Of a stretch of 38,120 nucleotides of DNA, positions 22,807 through 30,279 are shown in pieces. The notes under the pieces were generated by a model that was not told the origin of the DNA, did not search any database, and worked only from the letters and a program-made list of their open reading frames with translations. The first letter of the stretch is position 1; each line of letters opens with the position of its first letter. Source of the stretch: Methanomassiliicoccus sp. UBA345 (GTDB taxonomy: Archaea > Thermoplasmatota > Thermoplasmata > Methanomassiliicoccales > Methanomassiliicoccaceae); NCBI GenBank assembly GCA_002504525.1, contig DATD01000027.1:1-38120 (forward strand), read 5' to 3'. The position numbers were made by a program, and so were the translations under genes.

Positions 22807-23469
22807 ATGGCTAATAATGAGCTTAAGACGGGTACTACCACAATCGGGATCGTTTACAAGGACGGAGTGGTGATGGCCACTGAGCACAGGGCCACCATGG
22901 GCAACATCATCGCTCATAAGGACGTCCAGAAACTGTTCAAGGTCGATGACAATCTTGGACTCACCGTTGCTGGACTGGTCGGCGATGCTCAGGTCCTGGT
23001 CCGATACGTCAGGGCCGAGGTGGAGCTATACAAGCTCAAGAAGGGCAGCCACATGTCCGTGAAGTCCGCTGCCACCCTGCTGAGCAATATCATGAGGGGA
23101 GGGGGCGGCTCATACGGCTTCTATTATGTAGGTCTCATCTTGGGGGGCATCGACACGGAGGGAGGACATGTATACTCCCTTGACAGCGCCGGTGGCTCCA
23201 TAAGGGACGACTACGTCAGCACCGGTTCTGGATCTCCGTACGCCTATGGCGTTCTGGAGGACCACTACGTGCCCGATATGGAAGAGCAGGACGCTGTCGA
23301 TCTTGCGGTCCGCGGCCTCAACGCGGCCATGCGCCGCGACTCTGCTTCCGGTGACGGCTACGCGGTAGCGGTCATCAACAAGGACGGGTTCCGCGAGCTT
23401 ACCGCCGAAGAGACCCTAGCAAGGGCCCAGGCGATAGGGCTGCGCGTCGGATACGTCCTCCAGAAGTAA
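22807..23469 (+). CDS. psmB: Proteasome beta subunit
   Basis: 220 aa. A short propeptide of nine residues (MANNELKTG) is cleaved before T10, which becomes the N-terminal nucleophile of mature 'TTTIGIV'. Glu17, Arg19 and Lys33 of the mature chain are in place (TEHRATMG, DVQK). It forms the inner rings of the 20S core with alpha subunits and degrades unfolded proteins delivered by PAN-type ATPases. Its length and motifs are typical. It has its own TATA box, an operator-like palindrome at the start and an SD. A T-rich tract (about 23473-23493) after the stop probably ends the transcript. The alpha subunit gene is not in this window. Confidence 0.96.
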   Translation: MANNELKTGTTTIGIVYKDGVVMATEHRATMGNIIAHKDVQKLFKVDDNLGLTVAGLVGDAQVLVRYVRAEVELYKLKKGSHMSVKSAATLLSNIMRGGGGSYGFYYVGLILGGIDTEGGHVYSLDSAGGSIRDDYVSTGSGSPYAYGVLEDHYVPDMEEQDAVDLAVRGLNAAMRRDSASGDGYAVAVINKDGFRELTAEETLARAQAIGLRVGYVLQK

Positions 23470-23470
23470 A

Positions 23471-23494
23471 CACCTTTTCCAAACTTTCCTTTTA
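23471..23494 (+). terminator. T-rich tract after psmB
   Basis: Pyrimidine- and T-rich run beginning just past the psmB stop and ending at the TATA box of the aCPSF1 gene. Such U-tracts are what aCPSF1 itself recognises. Confidence 0.4.
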
Positions 23495-23497
23495 TTG

Positions 23498-23506
23498 TTA
23501 TAAATA
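23498..23506 (+). promoter_or_regulatory. TATA box of the aCPSF1 gene
   Basis: TTATAAATA, ending 22 bp before the ATG at 23529. The transcript is probably leaderless. Confidence 0.65.
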
Positions 23507-23528
23507 TAAATTCAAGCAGGAATAGTTC

Positions 23529-25439
23529 ATGAGCGCAGAGAGAATTATTGAGGATGCCAGAGAGCAGATACGGAAGATAGCGCCTTCCGATGTTGACATT
23601 TCAGGCATCGAGTACGAGGGTCCAGTCGTGGTCATTTATACCAAGGACATGGACAAGTTCGCATCCAACAACGACATCGTCAGGCAGCTGGCCCAGGGTC
23701 TGCGCCGCCGGGTCGCCATAAGGCCGGATCCGTCCACGTTAGCAGATCCAGAGGTGGTGGAAAAGCGTCTCCGCGAGATTATCCCGGAAGAGGCGCAGAT
23801 CACCGACATCTACTTCGACGATGATACCGGGGAGGTGACGATCGAGGCGATCGCCCCCGGGCTGGTCATAGGTAAGCATGGCAGCGTGCTCAATGAGATC
23901 AAGAAGGAGATAGGCTGGGCGCCTAAGGTGGTGCGTGCGCCGCCCATTCCGTCCAAGACCGTATCCGATATCCGCAATTATCTCCGCCAGGTGAGCGACC
24001 AGCGTAAAACGATCCTCAAGAGGGTCGGCCGACGGCTCAGCCGCCAGCGGATCGAGGGCGAGACCTGGGTCCGGACCACTGGGCTGGGCGGATACCGCGA
24101 GGTCGGCCGCTCGGCCACCCTGCTGAGCACCAGGGAGAGCAAGATCCTCATCGACTGCGGCGTCGATCCTTCGGACCGCGAAGGGGCGACCCCGTACTTC
24201 AACGCCCCTGAGCTGCTGCCCCTTGACAGCATCGACGGCGTCGTGATCACCCATGCTCACGCGGACCACTGCGCGCTTCTGCCGGCCTTGTACAAGTACG
24301 GCTACGACGGACCGGTGTACTGCACCGCTCCCACCCGGGACCTCATGTCGCTCAACCAGCTGGATTACATCAAGGTGTCGTTCGGTGAAGGGAAGAAGGC
24401 TCCCTACGATTCCTCGCATGTCCGCGAGGTGGTGGCGCACTGCATCCCGCTCAAGTACGGCGAGACGACCGACATCGCCCCGGACATCCGGCTGACGCTT
24501 CAGAACGCTGGCCACATCCTCGGCTCTTCGGTATGCCATTTCCACATCGGCGACGGCCTGTACAACATCGCCTTCACCGGCGACATGAAGTACGAGAGGA
24601 CCTGGCTGTTCAATGCCACCACCAACAAGTTCCCCAGGCTGGAGACCCTGTTCCTGGAGGCGACCTACGGCGGCTACCGCGACGTGCAGCCAAGCAGGAT
24701 GGATGCCGCGCACAACCTCAAGGACATCTGCGCGCGCACTCTCAGCAAGGGAGGAAAGCTCCTCATACCGGTGTTCGCCGTCGGCCGTTCGCAGGAAGTG
24801 ATGCTGGTCCTCGAGGAACTGATGCGGACGGGCAAGCTGCCCTCGGTGCCGATCTATCTGGACGGCATGATCTGGGAGGCTACGTCCATCCATACCGCAT
24901 ATCCAGAGTACCTGAACTCCCAGCTGAGGACCCAGATATTCCAGATGGGGCAGAACCCGTTCCTCTCCCCGCTGTTCAAGCGCGTGGAGACCCAGGAGAT
25001 GAGGGAGCGCATATCTCATGACACCGAGTCCTGCATCGTGCTGTCCACCAGCGGCATGATGAACGGCGGCCCGGTGCTGGAGTACCTCAAGAACTGGGCC
25101 GACAACCCACAGAACACCCTGGTGTTCGTGGGCTACCAGGCCGAGGGGACCATCGGGAACCGGATCATGAAGGGCATGAGCGAGCTGAACCTCTCTGAGA
25201 GGGGGAGGCCCGTCACGGTCAAGATGCGCATGAACGTCGAGACCGCCGAGGGCTTCTCCGGCCACTCCGACCGCCGGCAGCTGATGGCTTATGTCGCCTC
25301 TCTTGATCCAAAGCCGGAGAGGATCATCATCGGGCACGGGGACGAGCACAAGTGCGCGGACCTGGCCTCCTCGATTTACAAGAAGTTCAACGTGGAGACG
25401 CGCGCCCCGATGAACCTTGAGACCATCCGGATGAAGTAA
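23529..25439 (+). CDS. fttA: aCPSF1 / FttA, KH-domain beta-CASP ribonuclease and transcription terminator
   Basis: 636 aa, the family's usual length. The N-terminal about 145 residues carry two KH-like RNA-binding domains ('PGLVIGKHGSVLNEIKKEIGW' is the second's loop). Then the metallo-beta-lactamase domain: HAHADH 242-247, 'GHILGSSVC' and 'FTGDMKYE'. The beta-CASP part follows with 'LFLEATYGG', 'LVFVGYQAEGTIGNR' and 'GFSGHSDRRQLMAY'. The enzyme cleaves nascent RNA at U-rich 3' ends and releases archaeal RNA polymerase. All metal ligands are present, so it should be active. It follows psmB but has its own promoter and likely no leader. Conserved in nearly all archaea. Confidence 0.96.
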   Translation: MSAERIIEDAREQIRKIAPSDVDISGIEYEGPVVVIYTKDMDKFASNNDIVRQLAQGLRRRVAIRPDPSTLADPEVVEKRLREIIPEEAQITDIYFDDDTGEVTIEAIAPGLVIGKHGSVLNEIKKEIGWAPKVVRAPPIPSKTVSDIRNYLRQVSDQRKTILKRVGRRLSRQRIEGETWVRTTGLGGYREVGRSATLLSTRESKILIDCGVDPSDREGATPYFNAPELLPLDSIDGVVITHAHADHCALLPALYKYGYDGPVYCTAPTRDLMSLNQLDYIKVSFGEGKKAPYDSSHVREVVAHCIPLKYGETTDIAPDIRLTLQNAGHILGSSVCHFHIGDGLYNIAFTGDMKYERTWLFNATTNKFPRLETLFLEATYGGYRDVQPSRMDAAHNLKDICARTLSKGGKLLIPVFAVGRSQEVMLVLEELMRTGKLPSVPIYLDGMIWEATSIHTAYPEYLNSQLRTQIFQMGQNPFLSPLFKRVETQEMRERISHDTESCIVLSTSGMMNGGPVLEYLKNWADNPQNTLVFVGYQAEGTIGNRIMKGMSELNLSERGRPVTVKMRMNVETAEGFSGHSDRRQLMAYVASLDPKPERIIIGHGDEHKCADLASSIYKKFNVETRAPMNLETIRMK

Positions 25440-25571
25440 GCGCCGGGCACGGGGCGCATCGCGCCCCCTCTTCCCTTTTTATCCATTCTGGCCGCCCTGC
25501 GTCGGACGGCGAGCATATCATTCTAGGAATCATTATCAATGTCCATGCCGTTGGCGGCTTGGGTCCTACAC

Positions 25572-26117
25572 ATGAAGTGCACCAGATGCGGAACCGAAAG
25601 CGAGGTCGACACCTCGTTCTGCAGTGAATGCGGGGCGATCATGAACGCCCCTCCCCTGCCGCCCGTCGAAGAAGCGCCGGTCGAGAAGCAGGCCCCTGAG
25701 CCCGTGCCATATCCTCCGGTGTTCGGCCCTTCCCGCCCCGCGCATCATGAGAAGGCGCCGGTCAGAGGCCTGAACCTGGCAGAGTTCCTGTTCCTCATAT
25801 CCGGCATCCTGCTCCTGGCGTCCGGCTTCGATAACCTCGGCGCCGGCATCGGGGGGCTTCCGTTGCAGTTCCTGCTGCTGGGCATCGTCGCCACCGTCTT
25901 CGGGCTGCTGCAGGTCGCCATGGTGGTGATGCCAAGCACGCTCGCAGGCATCGAGAGATCGACCAGCATGCTGACCGTCGTGATCGCCCTGCTGTTCCTG
26001 ATATGGGGCATGGCCGCGGCATTCGGCGATCTGGTGGGCGTCGACGGCGGCTTCCTGGTGGCGGCCGGTCTGTCCAGCATACTGGGGCTCATGCTCAGGG
26101 AAGGCATGATACGGTAG
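25572..26117 (+). CDS. Zinc-ribbon membrane protein
   Basis: 181 aa from ATG 25572; the frame opens at 25539, but the zinc ribbon begins at once with MKCTRCG. C3-x2-C6 and C17-x2-C20 form a double-CxxC ribbon ('CTRCGTESEVDTSFCSECGA'). A Pro-rich linker (about 28-62) and four helices (about 70-90, 95-118, 130-150, 155-175) follow. Such zinc_ribbon_2-plus-membrane proteins are common in archaea and unstudied. The ribbon should face the cytoplasm. Its 'GTESEVD' spacing is typical. No partner gene is evident; the next gene is convergent. Confidence 0.7.
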   Translation: MKCTRCGTESEVDTSFCSECGAIMNAPPLPPVEEAPVEKQAPEPVPYPPVFGPSRPAHHEKAPVRGLNLAEFLFLISGILLLASGFDNLGAGIGGLPLQFLLLGIVATVFGLLQVAMVVMPSTLAGIERSTSMLTVVIALLFLIWGMAAAFGDLVGVDGGFLVAAGLSSILGLMLREGMIR

Positions 26118-26157
26118 GCGCCCCCCCTTTCCCTTTTCTTTCTCCTTCTACCAACGC

Positions 26158-27081
26158 TCAGAACAGCGAGAGCTTCGCTCCATTGCGACCCAGAACGGCG
26201 ACGCGAGAGTCGCGCCTCTCCTTCAGGACCTCCATCCCCAGCTCGCTGCCGAGGCGCTCGGAGAACTCCCTGACCATGGTGGGGGACGGCATGTTGTCGA
26301 TGGTCATCCGACGACGGGAATCGCCCACGAAGACATAGCCCTTCGGCTCTATGAAAGTGGGATCGGCTTTCTCGTCCAGCCTCGCGTACTCGCGTTCCCA
26401 GCCGACGTTCCAGTCCTTCACCAGGGTGTGGCGTATCACCGTCCGGGTGTCCAGCGACGGGAGCAGTTCGAGCGTGCGGTTCAGCCTCTCCCAGCCGCCC
26501 GGTATGCGGGGGACGCACAGCTTCTTGTATATCTCCTCGTTGGGCGCCGCCACCGTGACGTACAATTGTGAGGGCAGGGGATCGAGCTTTTCCAGCACCT
26601 CGGGAAGGGTGCCGTTGGTCACCAAGAACGTGCTCATGCCACGGCGATGGCAGACGTCGATGAAGCCGGCAAGGTGAGGATACATGGTAGGCTCACCGGA
26701 CAGCGATATGGCCACGTGCTTCGGCTCCCGAGATTCCTGCCACTTCTCCCTCGTGCAGCGCGGATCGCCCCCGAATCCGGAGACCAGCTTTCGCTGCTCC
26801 TCGATGCAGTGGTCCAGGATCTCCTCCGGCTCCTTCCATTGCACCTCCGCGGCCTCGAAACCTTGGACCCGCCAGCAGAACAGACAATTGTGGGTGCACT
26901 GATTGACCACGGGGGTCATCTGCAGGCATCGGTGAGAATCGATCCCATAGAAGTCCTGCTTGTAGCACGGCCTCGACTTCAGTAACGATTGCTGCATCCA
27001 GTGGCACAGCTTCACCGCGGCGTGCTCGCCGTGCATTCGGTACTGCTGTTTCTCCAAGGTCCTCTTGACGTCGGTGGTCAT
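26158..27081 (-). CDS. taw1: tRNA 4-demethylwyosine synthase (Taw1/TYW1), radical SAM
   Basis: 307 aa. The radical-SAM motif CTHNCLFCW puts C62, C66 and C69 on the SAM cluster. C26, C39 and C52 are the three ligands of the second 4Fe-4S cluster, the same numbering as known for the Methanocaldococcus enzyme. It condenses pyruvate carbons with N1-methylguanosine-37 of tRNA-Phe to give the tricyclic 4-demethylwyosine. 'ISLSGEPTMYPHL' and 'LYVTVAAPNEEIYKKLC' are further family blocks. Stop is four bases upstream of nothing on the same strand but rfcL, whose stop lies at 27086; the ATG at 27081 is only 4 nt past it, so taw1 probably is co-transcribed from the rfcL promoter. Confidence 0.93.
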   Translation of the reverse strand: MTTDVKRTLEKQQYRMHGEHAAVKLCHWMQQSLLKSRPCYKQDFYGIDSHRCLQMTPVVNQCTHNCLFCWRVQGFEAAEVQWKEPEEILDHCIEEQRKLVSGFGGDPRCTREKWQESREPKHVAISLSGEPTMYPHLAGFIDVCHRRGMSTFLVTNGTLPEVLEKLDPLPSQLYVTVAAPNEEIYKKLCVPRIPGGWERLNRTLELLPSLDTRTVIRHTLVKDWNVGWEREYARLDEKADPTFIEPKGYVFVGDSRRRMTIDNMPSPTMVREFSERLGSELGMEVLKERRDSRVAVLGRNGAKLSLF

Positions 27082-27085
27082 GGTA

Positions 27086-28492
27086 TCAGAACGAGAACAG
27101 CCTGGCCTGATTGGGCGCCGGCTTCGGCGGCTCCGGCTTCGTTTCCTTTTCCTCGACGCCCTTGCTCACAGGGGCCGGGCCGCTGGTCAGCTTCTTCGCC
27201 TCGGCTACGACGCGCTTGACCGCGGCGCTGTCGATCTTGTCCCCCAGCAGGAAGCCGATCTCCTCCTCTTCCAGCTCCAGATCGACGACCATACGCAGCC
27301 TGAACGCCTCGTCGCGCTGGAACAGCAGCTTGAACGACGGGAGGATGTCCTGCCTGGCCGAACTTGTTGAGGTGTGAGTGAGCGCCCCCAGCTTTGATGA
27401 GATCTCGTTCTGCAGGGTGCGGTTCCCCTTGCTGCGGGACATGCGCATGAGGTACATCGGAAACTGGTATCGGATGTAGCCATGGATCTCCTTCTCCTTG
27501 GCCGCGCACACGCCGAAGCTCAGCTGGTCGCCCGCGTATGCCCAGAAGCGGTAGTGCTGGCGGCGATGCACCCGGCTGAGGAAATCATTCGCTCGAGAAA
27601 CGGCCTTCATGCCGCGGTACAGGTCGAGGTGGTCACGGTAGGCGTGAGGGAGGTTCTCCTCGATCCACAGGAGCTTGGTGTCGGGACTCTCGTCCACCTC
27701 CCGGAGCAGGGCGCGAGCCTTCGCCGGATCATTCCGCTTGAAGATGTCATCCATGACCGTATACATGGTCTGCTCGACCTCCCGGAAGCCCATCACCTCG
27801 GTGTTCTCAGCGGTGATCTCGGTACGTCCGGTCGCGAGCGCCTGAAGATCGCGGATGGCCGAGCGCATGTCGCCGTTGCTGTTCTCCGCCATGAGCTCCA
27901 GGGCACGGTCGCTGACGTTGACGCCGCGGTCCTTGGCGATGCGCCGCAACACGCCGCGAACGGTGACGGTCTTGATGCGGGAGAACTTGATCTGCAGCGT
28001 GCCGGTCTTCAGCGCCGAGCTCTTCTTGCTTAACGCATACCAGTCGTTGACGATCAGGATGACGGGCTGCTTGGTAGAGCGCACGACCTCGGCGATGGCC
28101 GGGACCCCGCCTCGATCCTCGCGTCCGCTGATGTTGTCCGCCTCGTCCAGAATGATCAGTTTAAGCTTGCCGTCCTTCGAGGAAAGGTACTCGCCGGAGT
28201 CGCTGAACGTCTCGCCCAGCGCGCCCCTCAACGCCACCGCCTTGATGGCATCGGCGTTCCTCTGGTCGGAGGCGTTCATCTCCACCACGTCCCACTTGAA
28301 GTCGGCTGCGAGGGCCAGCGCGGCACTGGTCTTGCCGGTTCCTGGCGTACCGATCAGCACGGCAGCCTTCTTGATCGGCTTGCCGTCCTCCCAGGACTGC
28401 GCCCAGTTCCTGAGGTCCTGCACCGCCTTAGGGTTGCCGACCACCTCATCCAGGCCGCTGGGGCGATATGACTCGGTCCAATCCTCGCTCAT
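27086..28492 (-). CDS. rfcL: Replication factor C large subunit
   Basis: 468 aa. AAA+ clamp loader: Walker A 'GTPGTGKTS' (48-56), Walker B 'LIILDEADN' (112-120) and sensor-1 'VILIVNDWY'. A C-terminal collar region is followed by a charged linker. The protein ends in 'QARLFSF' (462-468), a PIP box that binds the sliding clamp PCNA. With the small subunit it loads PCNA onto primed DNA. The small subunit gene is not in this window. ATG 28492 lies about 25 nt after a TATA-like atttatcgg, so the mRNA is probably leaderless or nearly so. Taw1 follows 4 nt after the stop. Confidence 0.95.
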   Translation of the reverse strand: MSEDWTESYRPSGLDEVVGNPKAVQDLRNWAQSWEDGKPIKKAAVLIGTPGTGKTSAALALAADFKWDVVEMNASDQRNADAIKAVALRGALGETFSDSGEYLSSKDGKLKLIILDEADNISGREDRGGVPAIAEVVRSTKQPVILIVNDWYALSKKSSALKTGTLQIKFSRIKTVTVRGVLRRIAKDRGVNVSDRALELMAENSNGDMRSAIRDLQALATGRTEITAENTEVMGFREVEQTMYTVMDDIFKRNDPAKARALLREVDESPDTKLLWIEENLPHAYRDHLDLYRGMKAVSRANDFLSRVHRRQHYRFWAYAGDQLSFGVCAAKEKEIHGYIRYQFPMYLMRMSRSKGNRTLQNEISSKLGALTHTSTSSARQDILPSFKLLFQRDEAFRLRMVVDLELEEEEIGFLLGDKIDSAAVKRVVAEAKKLTSGPAPVSKGVEEKETKPEPPKPAPNQARLFSF

Positions 28493-28528
28493 GACGGCCG
28501 GAAAAATGGACTAGTCCGATAAATACAT

Positions 28529-28543
28529 GCCCCTGGGAGGGGC
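28529..28543 (-). terminator. Short GC hairpin between a hypothetical gene and rfcL
   Basis: GCCCCT-GGG-AGGGGC, six-bp stem, about 23 bp after the stop of the upstream gene on the same strand and just before the rfcL TATA element. No long T-run follows, so termination is uncertain. Confidence 0.3.
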
Positions 28544-28565
28544 GAAATAACCGTCCCTATATCGC

Positions 28566-28928
28566 TCAGGCTGGACCGTATCGGAGCGAGGAACCGATCT
28601 CGTCGTAGCCGAGCACCCGCACCTGATCCCCGGCATCCTGGCGAAGTGCCCCCTCCGCATCCGCTTTCTCCGCGGAAGGGACGATGACGGTGACCTCTAT
28701 GCCTTCGACCGCCGTCTCGATGTACTCCTCCACAGCATCGGGGTCCTGCCACAGCTCCTCCGGCTCTATGAACTCCAGGGCGATCACGTTGTCGCTGCTG
28801 TCGAACACCCTGATCAGGCATCGCTCCCCATACTCCGTCTCCATCCGGTCGTCCTCGAACGTAAGGGAGGGATTCTCGCTCTGCAGGAACATCAGCCGGC
28901 CTTTCAGCACATCGGGCGCAGTGGTCAT
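28566..28928 (-). CDS. Small hypothetical protein
   Basis: 120 aa. 'MTTAPDVLKGRLMFLQSENPSLTFEDDRMETEYGERCLIRVFDSSDNVIALEFIEPEELWQDPDAVEEYIETAVEGIEVTVIVPSAEKADAEGALRQ' is acidic, with no membrane helix and one Cys. It looks like an alternating beta-alpha domain, but I do not recognise a family. ATG 28928 was chosen because the TATA-like atgtaaatag lies about 25-30 nt upstream. The frame to 29018 would overlap the promoter and the end of the DUF438 gene. G/C-rich third positions support a real gene. Confidence 0.6.
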   Translation of the reverse strand: MTTAPDVLKGRLMFLQSENPSLTFEDDRMETEYGERCLIRVFDSSDNVIALEFIEPEELWQDPDAVEEYIETAVEGIEVTVIVPSAEKADAEGALRQDAGDQVRVLGYDEIGSSLRYGPA

Positions 28929-28962
28929 CGGCACCACATCGCCGCCTGGTCTATTTACATTT

Positions 28963-30186
28963 TCATGCTTCGTCGAGCAGACGCTTCTGCCCCTCCAGCT
29001 TCTTGATGCCGGTAACATCCTGAACGACCTCCACCACCCCGCGGTACTCGCCCTTGCTGTCCCTCAGAGGCCGGAAGCGTATGTGCACCTTCCTGCCGCC
29101 CATGTCGATCCAGAACTCTGCCTCTTCTCTCTTTTCCGACTTGAAGTCCTCCACGATTCGCTTGACCAGATGAACGCTCTTTTGCGGATGGCAGTTCTGC
29201 ACCTGCCGGCCTATCACCGCCTCGGTGCGGACGAAGATGCGTTCACGTCCAGATGGGGCGGAGAAGTACTTCACCCGGTCGTCCTCCCCCACGTACGTTA
29301 TCTCGACCGGGAGCGCGTTGAGCAGCATCTCGATCTCTTCGGCCGCCAGCCGCCCGGTCGGCAGCACGACCTCGCCGCCGCGCGTCACGGCCGGTTCTGC
29401 AGGAACGATGATCTGGAAGCCCATCTGAGCATGATGCGGGATGAACGAACAGCAGCCGATCTCATCGAACTGACGGCGCATCTCGTTCCATTCCAGCACA
29501 TCGATCACGCTGAGCGCCTGAGGGAACAGCACATGGTTCTCCTTGTAGAAGTGGGCGTTGAGGAGCGACAGCAGCTGGGCGATCGAGCAGATCAATCGAT
29601 CGGTCTCGTCCCCGCCCTCTTCGAGATCGCGCACCAGCACGGCGATCTCCTTTTCCTTGCGGCGGAGGACATCATGTTCGGCCCACATCCTGGCCGGCGG
29701 TCCGGTGATGCCATGCCTCTCCAGATAAGGAAACAGCACGTTCTCCTCCCGCTGGAAGTGCTTCTGCGCCTCGTCGAAGAAGGACTCAAGGTTCAGCATC
29801 CGTTCCCGGTCGGTCGGATCGCCCTCACCCGTTGCCAATCGTCCGGCGGATTCCCTCGCCTCCTCCACGGCTGTCAGTATCTGGACATGCTCCTCCATTA
29901 GAGTGTGAATGGGATGACCGGGCATCTCAAGCAACGCCTCCTCGTTCTCGGTGACGTCTTCCATGTACCTCACGTGGGCGTCGCACAGCACCATCATGTC
30001 GCTGCGAGTCCAGCCTTCGGCGGCCAGCTGCTCCTCGGCCTCCTCCACCTCGAAGGGGTCGAGGTCCTCCATGAACCTGCGGAAGGACTTCTCCTGCACG
30101 CCTGGGCCGCCCTCCCGCAGCTGTTCTACCAGCGATCTTAGCCGGCCTTTAAGGGCATCGCCCGCTTCGATGCTCAACCGCTCCAT
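28963..30186 (-). CDS. DUF438 + hemerythrin HHE + PAS domain protein
   Basis: 407 aa. Residues about 12-90 are DUF438 ('GGPGVQEKSFRRFMEDLDPFEVEEAEEQLAAEGW'). About 92-235 form a hemerythrin-like four-helix bundle with His/Glu ligands ('GHPIHTLMEEH', 'HFQREENVLFPYLERHG', 'AEHDVLRR', 'HFYKENHVLFP'). About 285-395 form a PAS domain ('LNALPVEITYVGEDDRVKYFS...RTEAVIGRQVQNCHPQKSVHLV'). The family is common in anaerobes and probably senses O2, NO or redox state via a di-iron site and the PAS pocket. No output domain is attached. ATG 30186. The gene stands between the small hypothetical gene and the ABC permease, with gaps, so it is probably its own unit. Confidence 0.88.
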   Translation of the reverse strand: MERLSIEAGDALKGRLRSLVEQLREGGPGVQEKSFRRFMEDLDPFEVEEAEEQLAAEGWTRSDMMVLCDAHVRYMEDVTENEEALLEMPGHPIHTLMEEHVQILTAVEEARESAGRLATGEGDPTDRERMLNLESFFDEAQKHFQREENVLFPYLERHGITGPPARMWAEHDVLRRKEKEIAVLVRDLEEGGDETDRLICSIAQLLSLLNAHFYKENHVLFPQALSVIDVLEWNEMRRQFDEIGCCSFIPHHAQMGFQIIVPAEPAVTRGGEVVLPTGRLAAEEIEMLLNALPVEITYVGEDDRVKYFSAPSGRERIFVRTEAVIGRQVQNCHPQKSVHLVKRIVEDFKSEKREEAEFWIDMGGRKVHIRFRPLRDSKGEYRGVVEVVQDVTGIKKLEGQKRLLDEA

Positions 30187-30279
30187 GATGGGCTAGTGGG
30201 AGCTTCACCCACATCACCTTTTTGGCCGCTTTTGCCGAAGGGCGGTTTTAGAAAGGGCGGGGAAAGGGTTTGTTTGCGC

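Noticed and set aside
23739..25349. 536-codon minus-strand frame opposite aCPSF1
   Set aside because: A shadow of a GC-rich gene whose plus-strand product matches every aCPSF1 motif; the antisense product is Arg/His/Val-rich and matches nothing.
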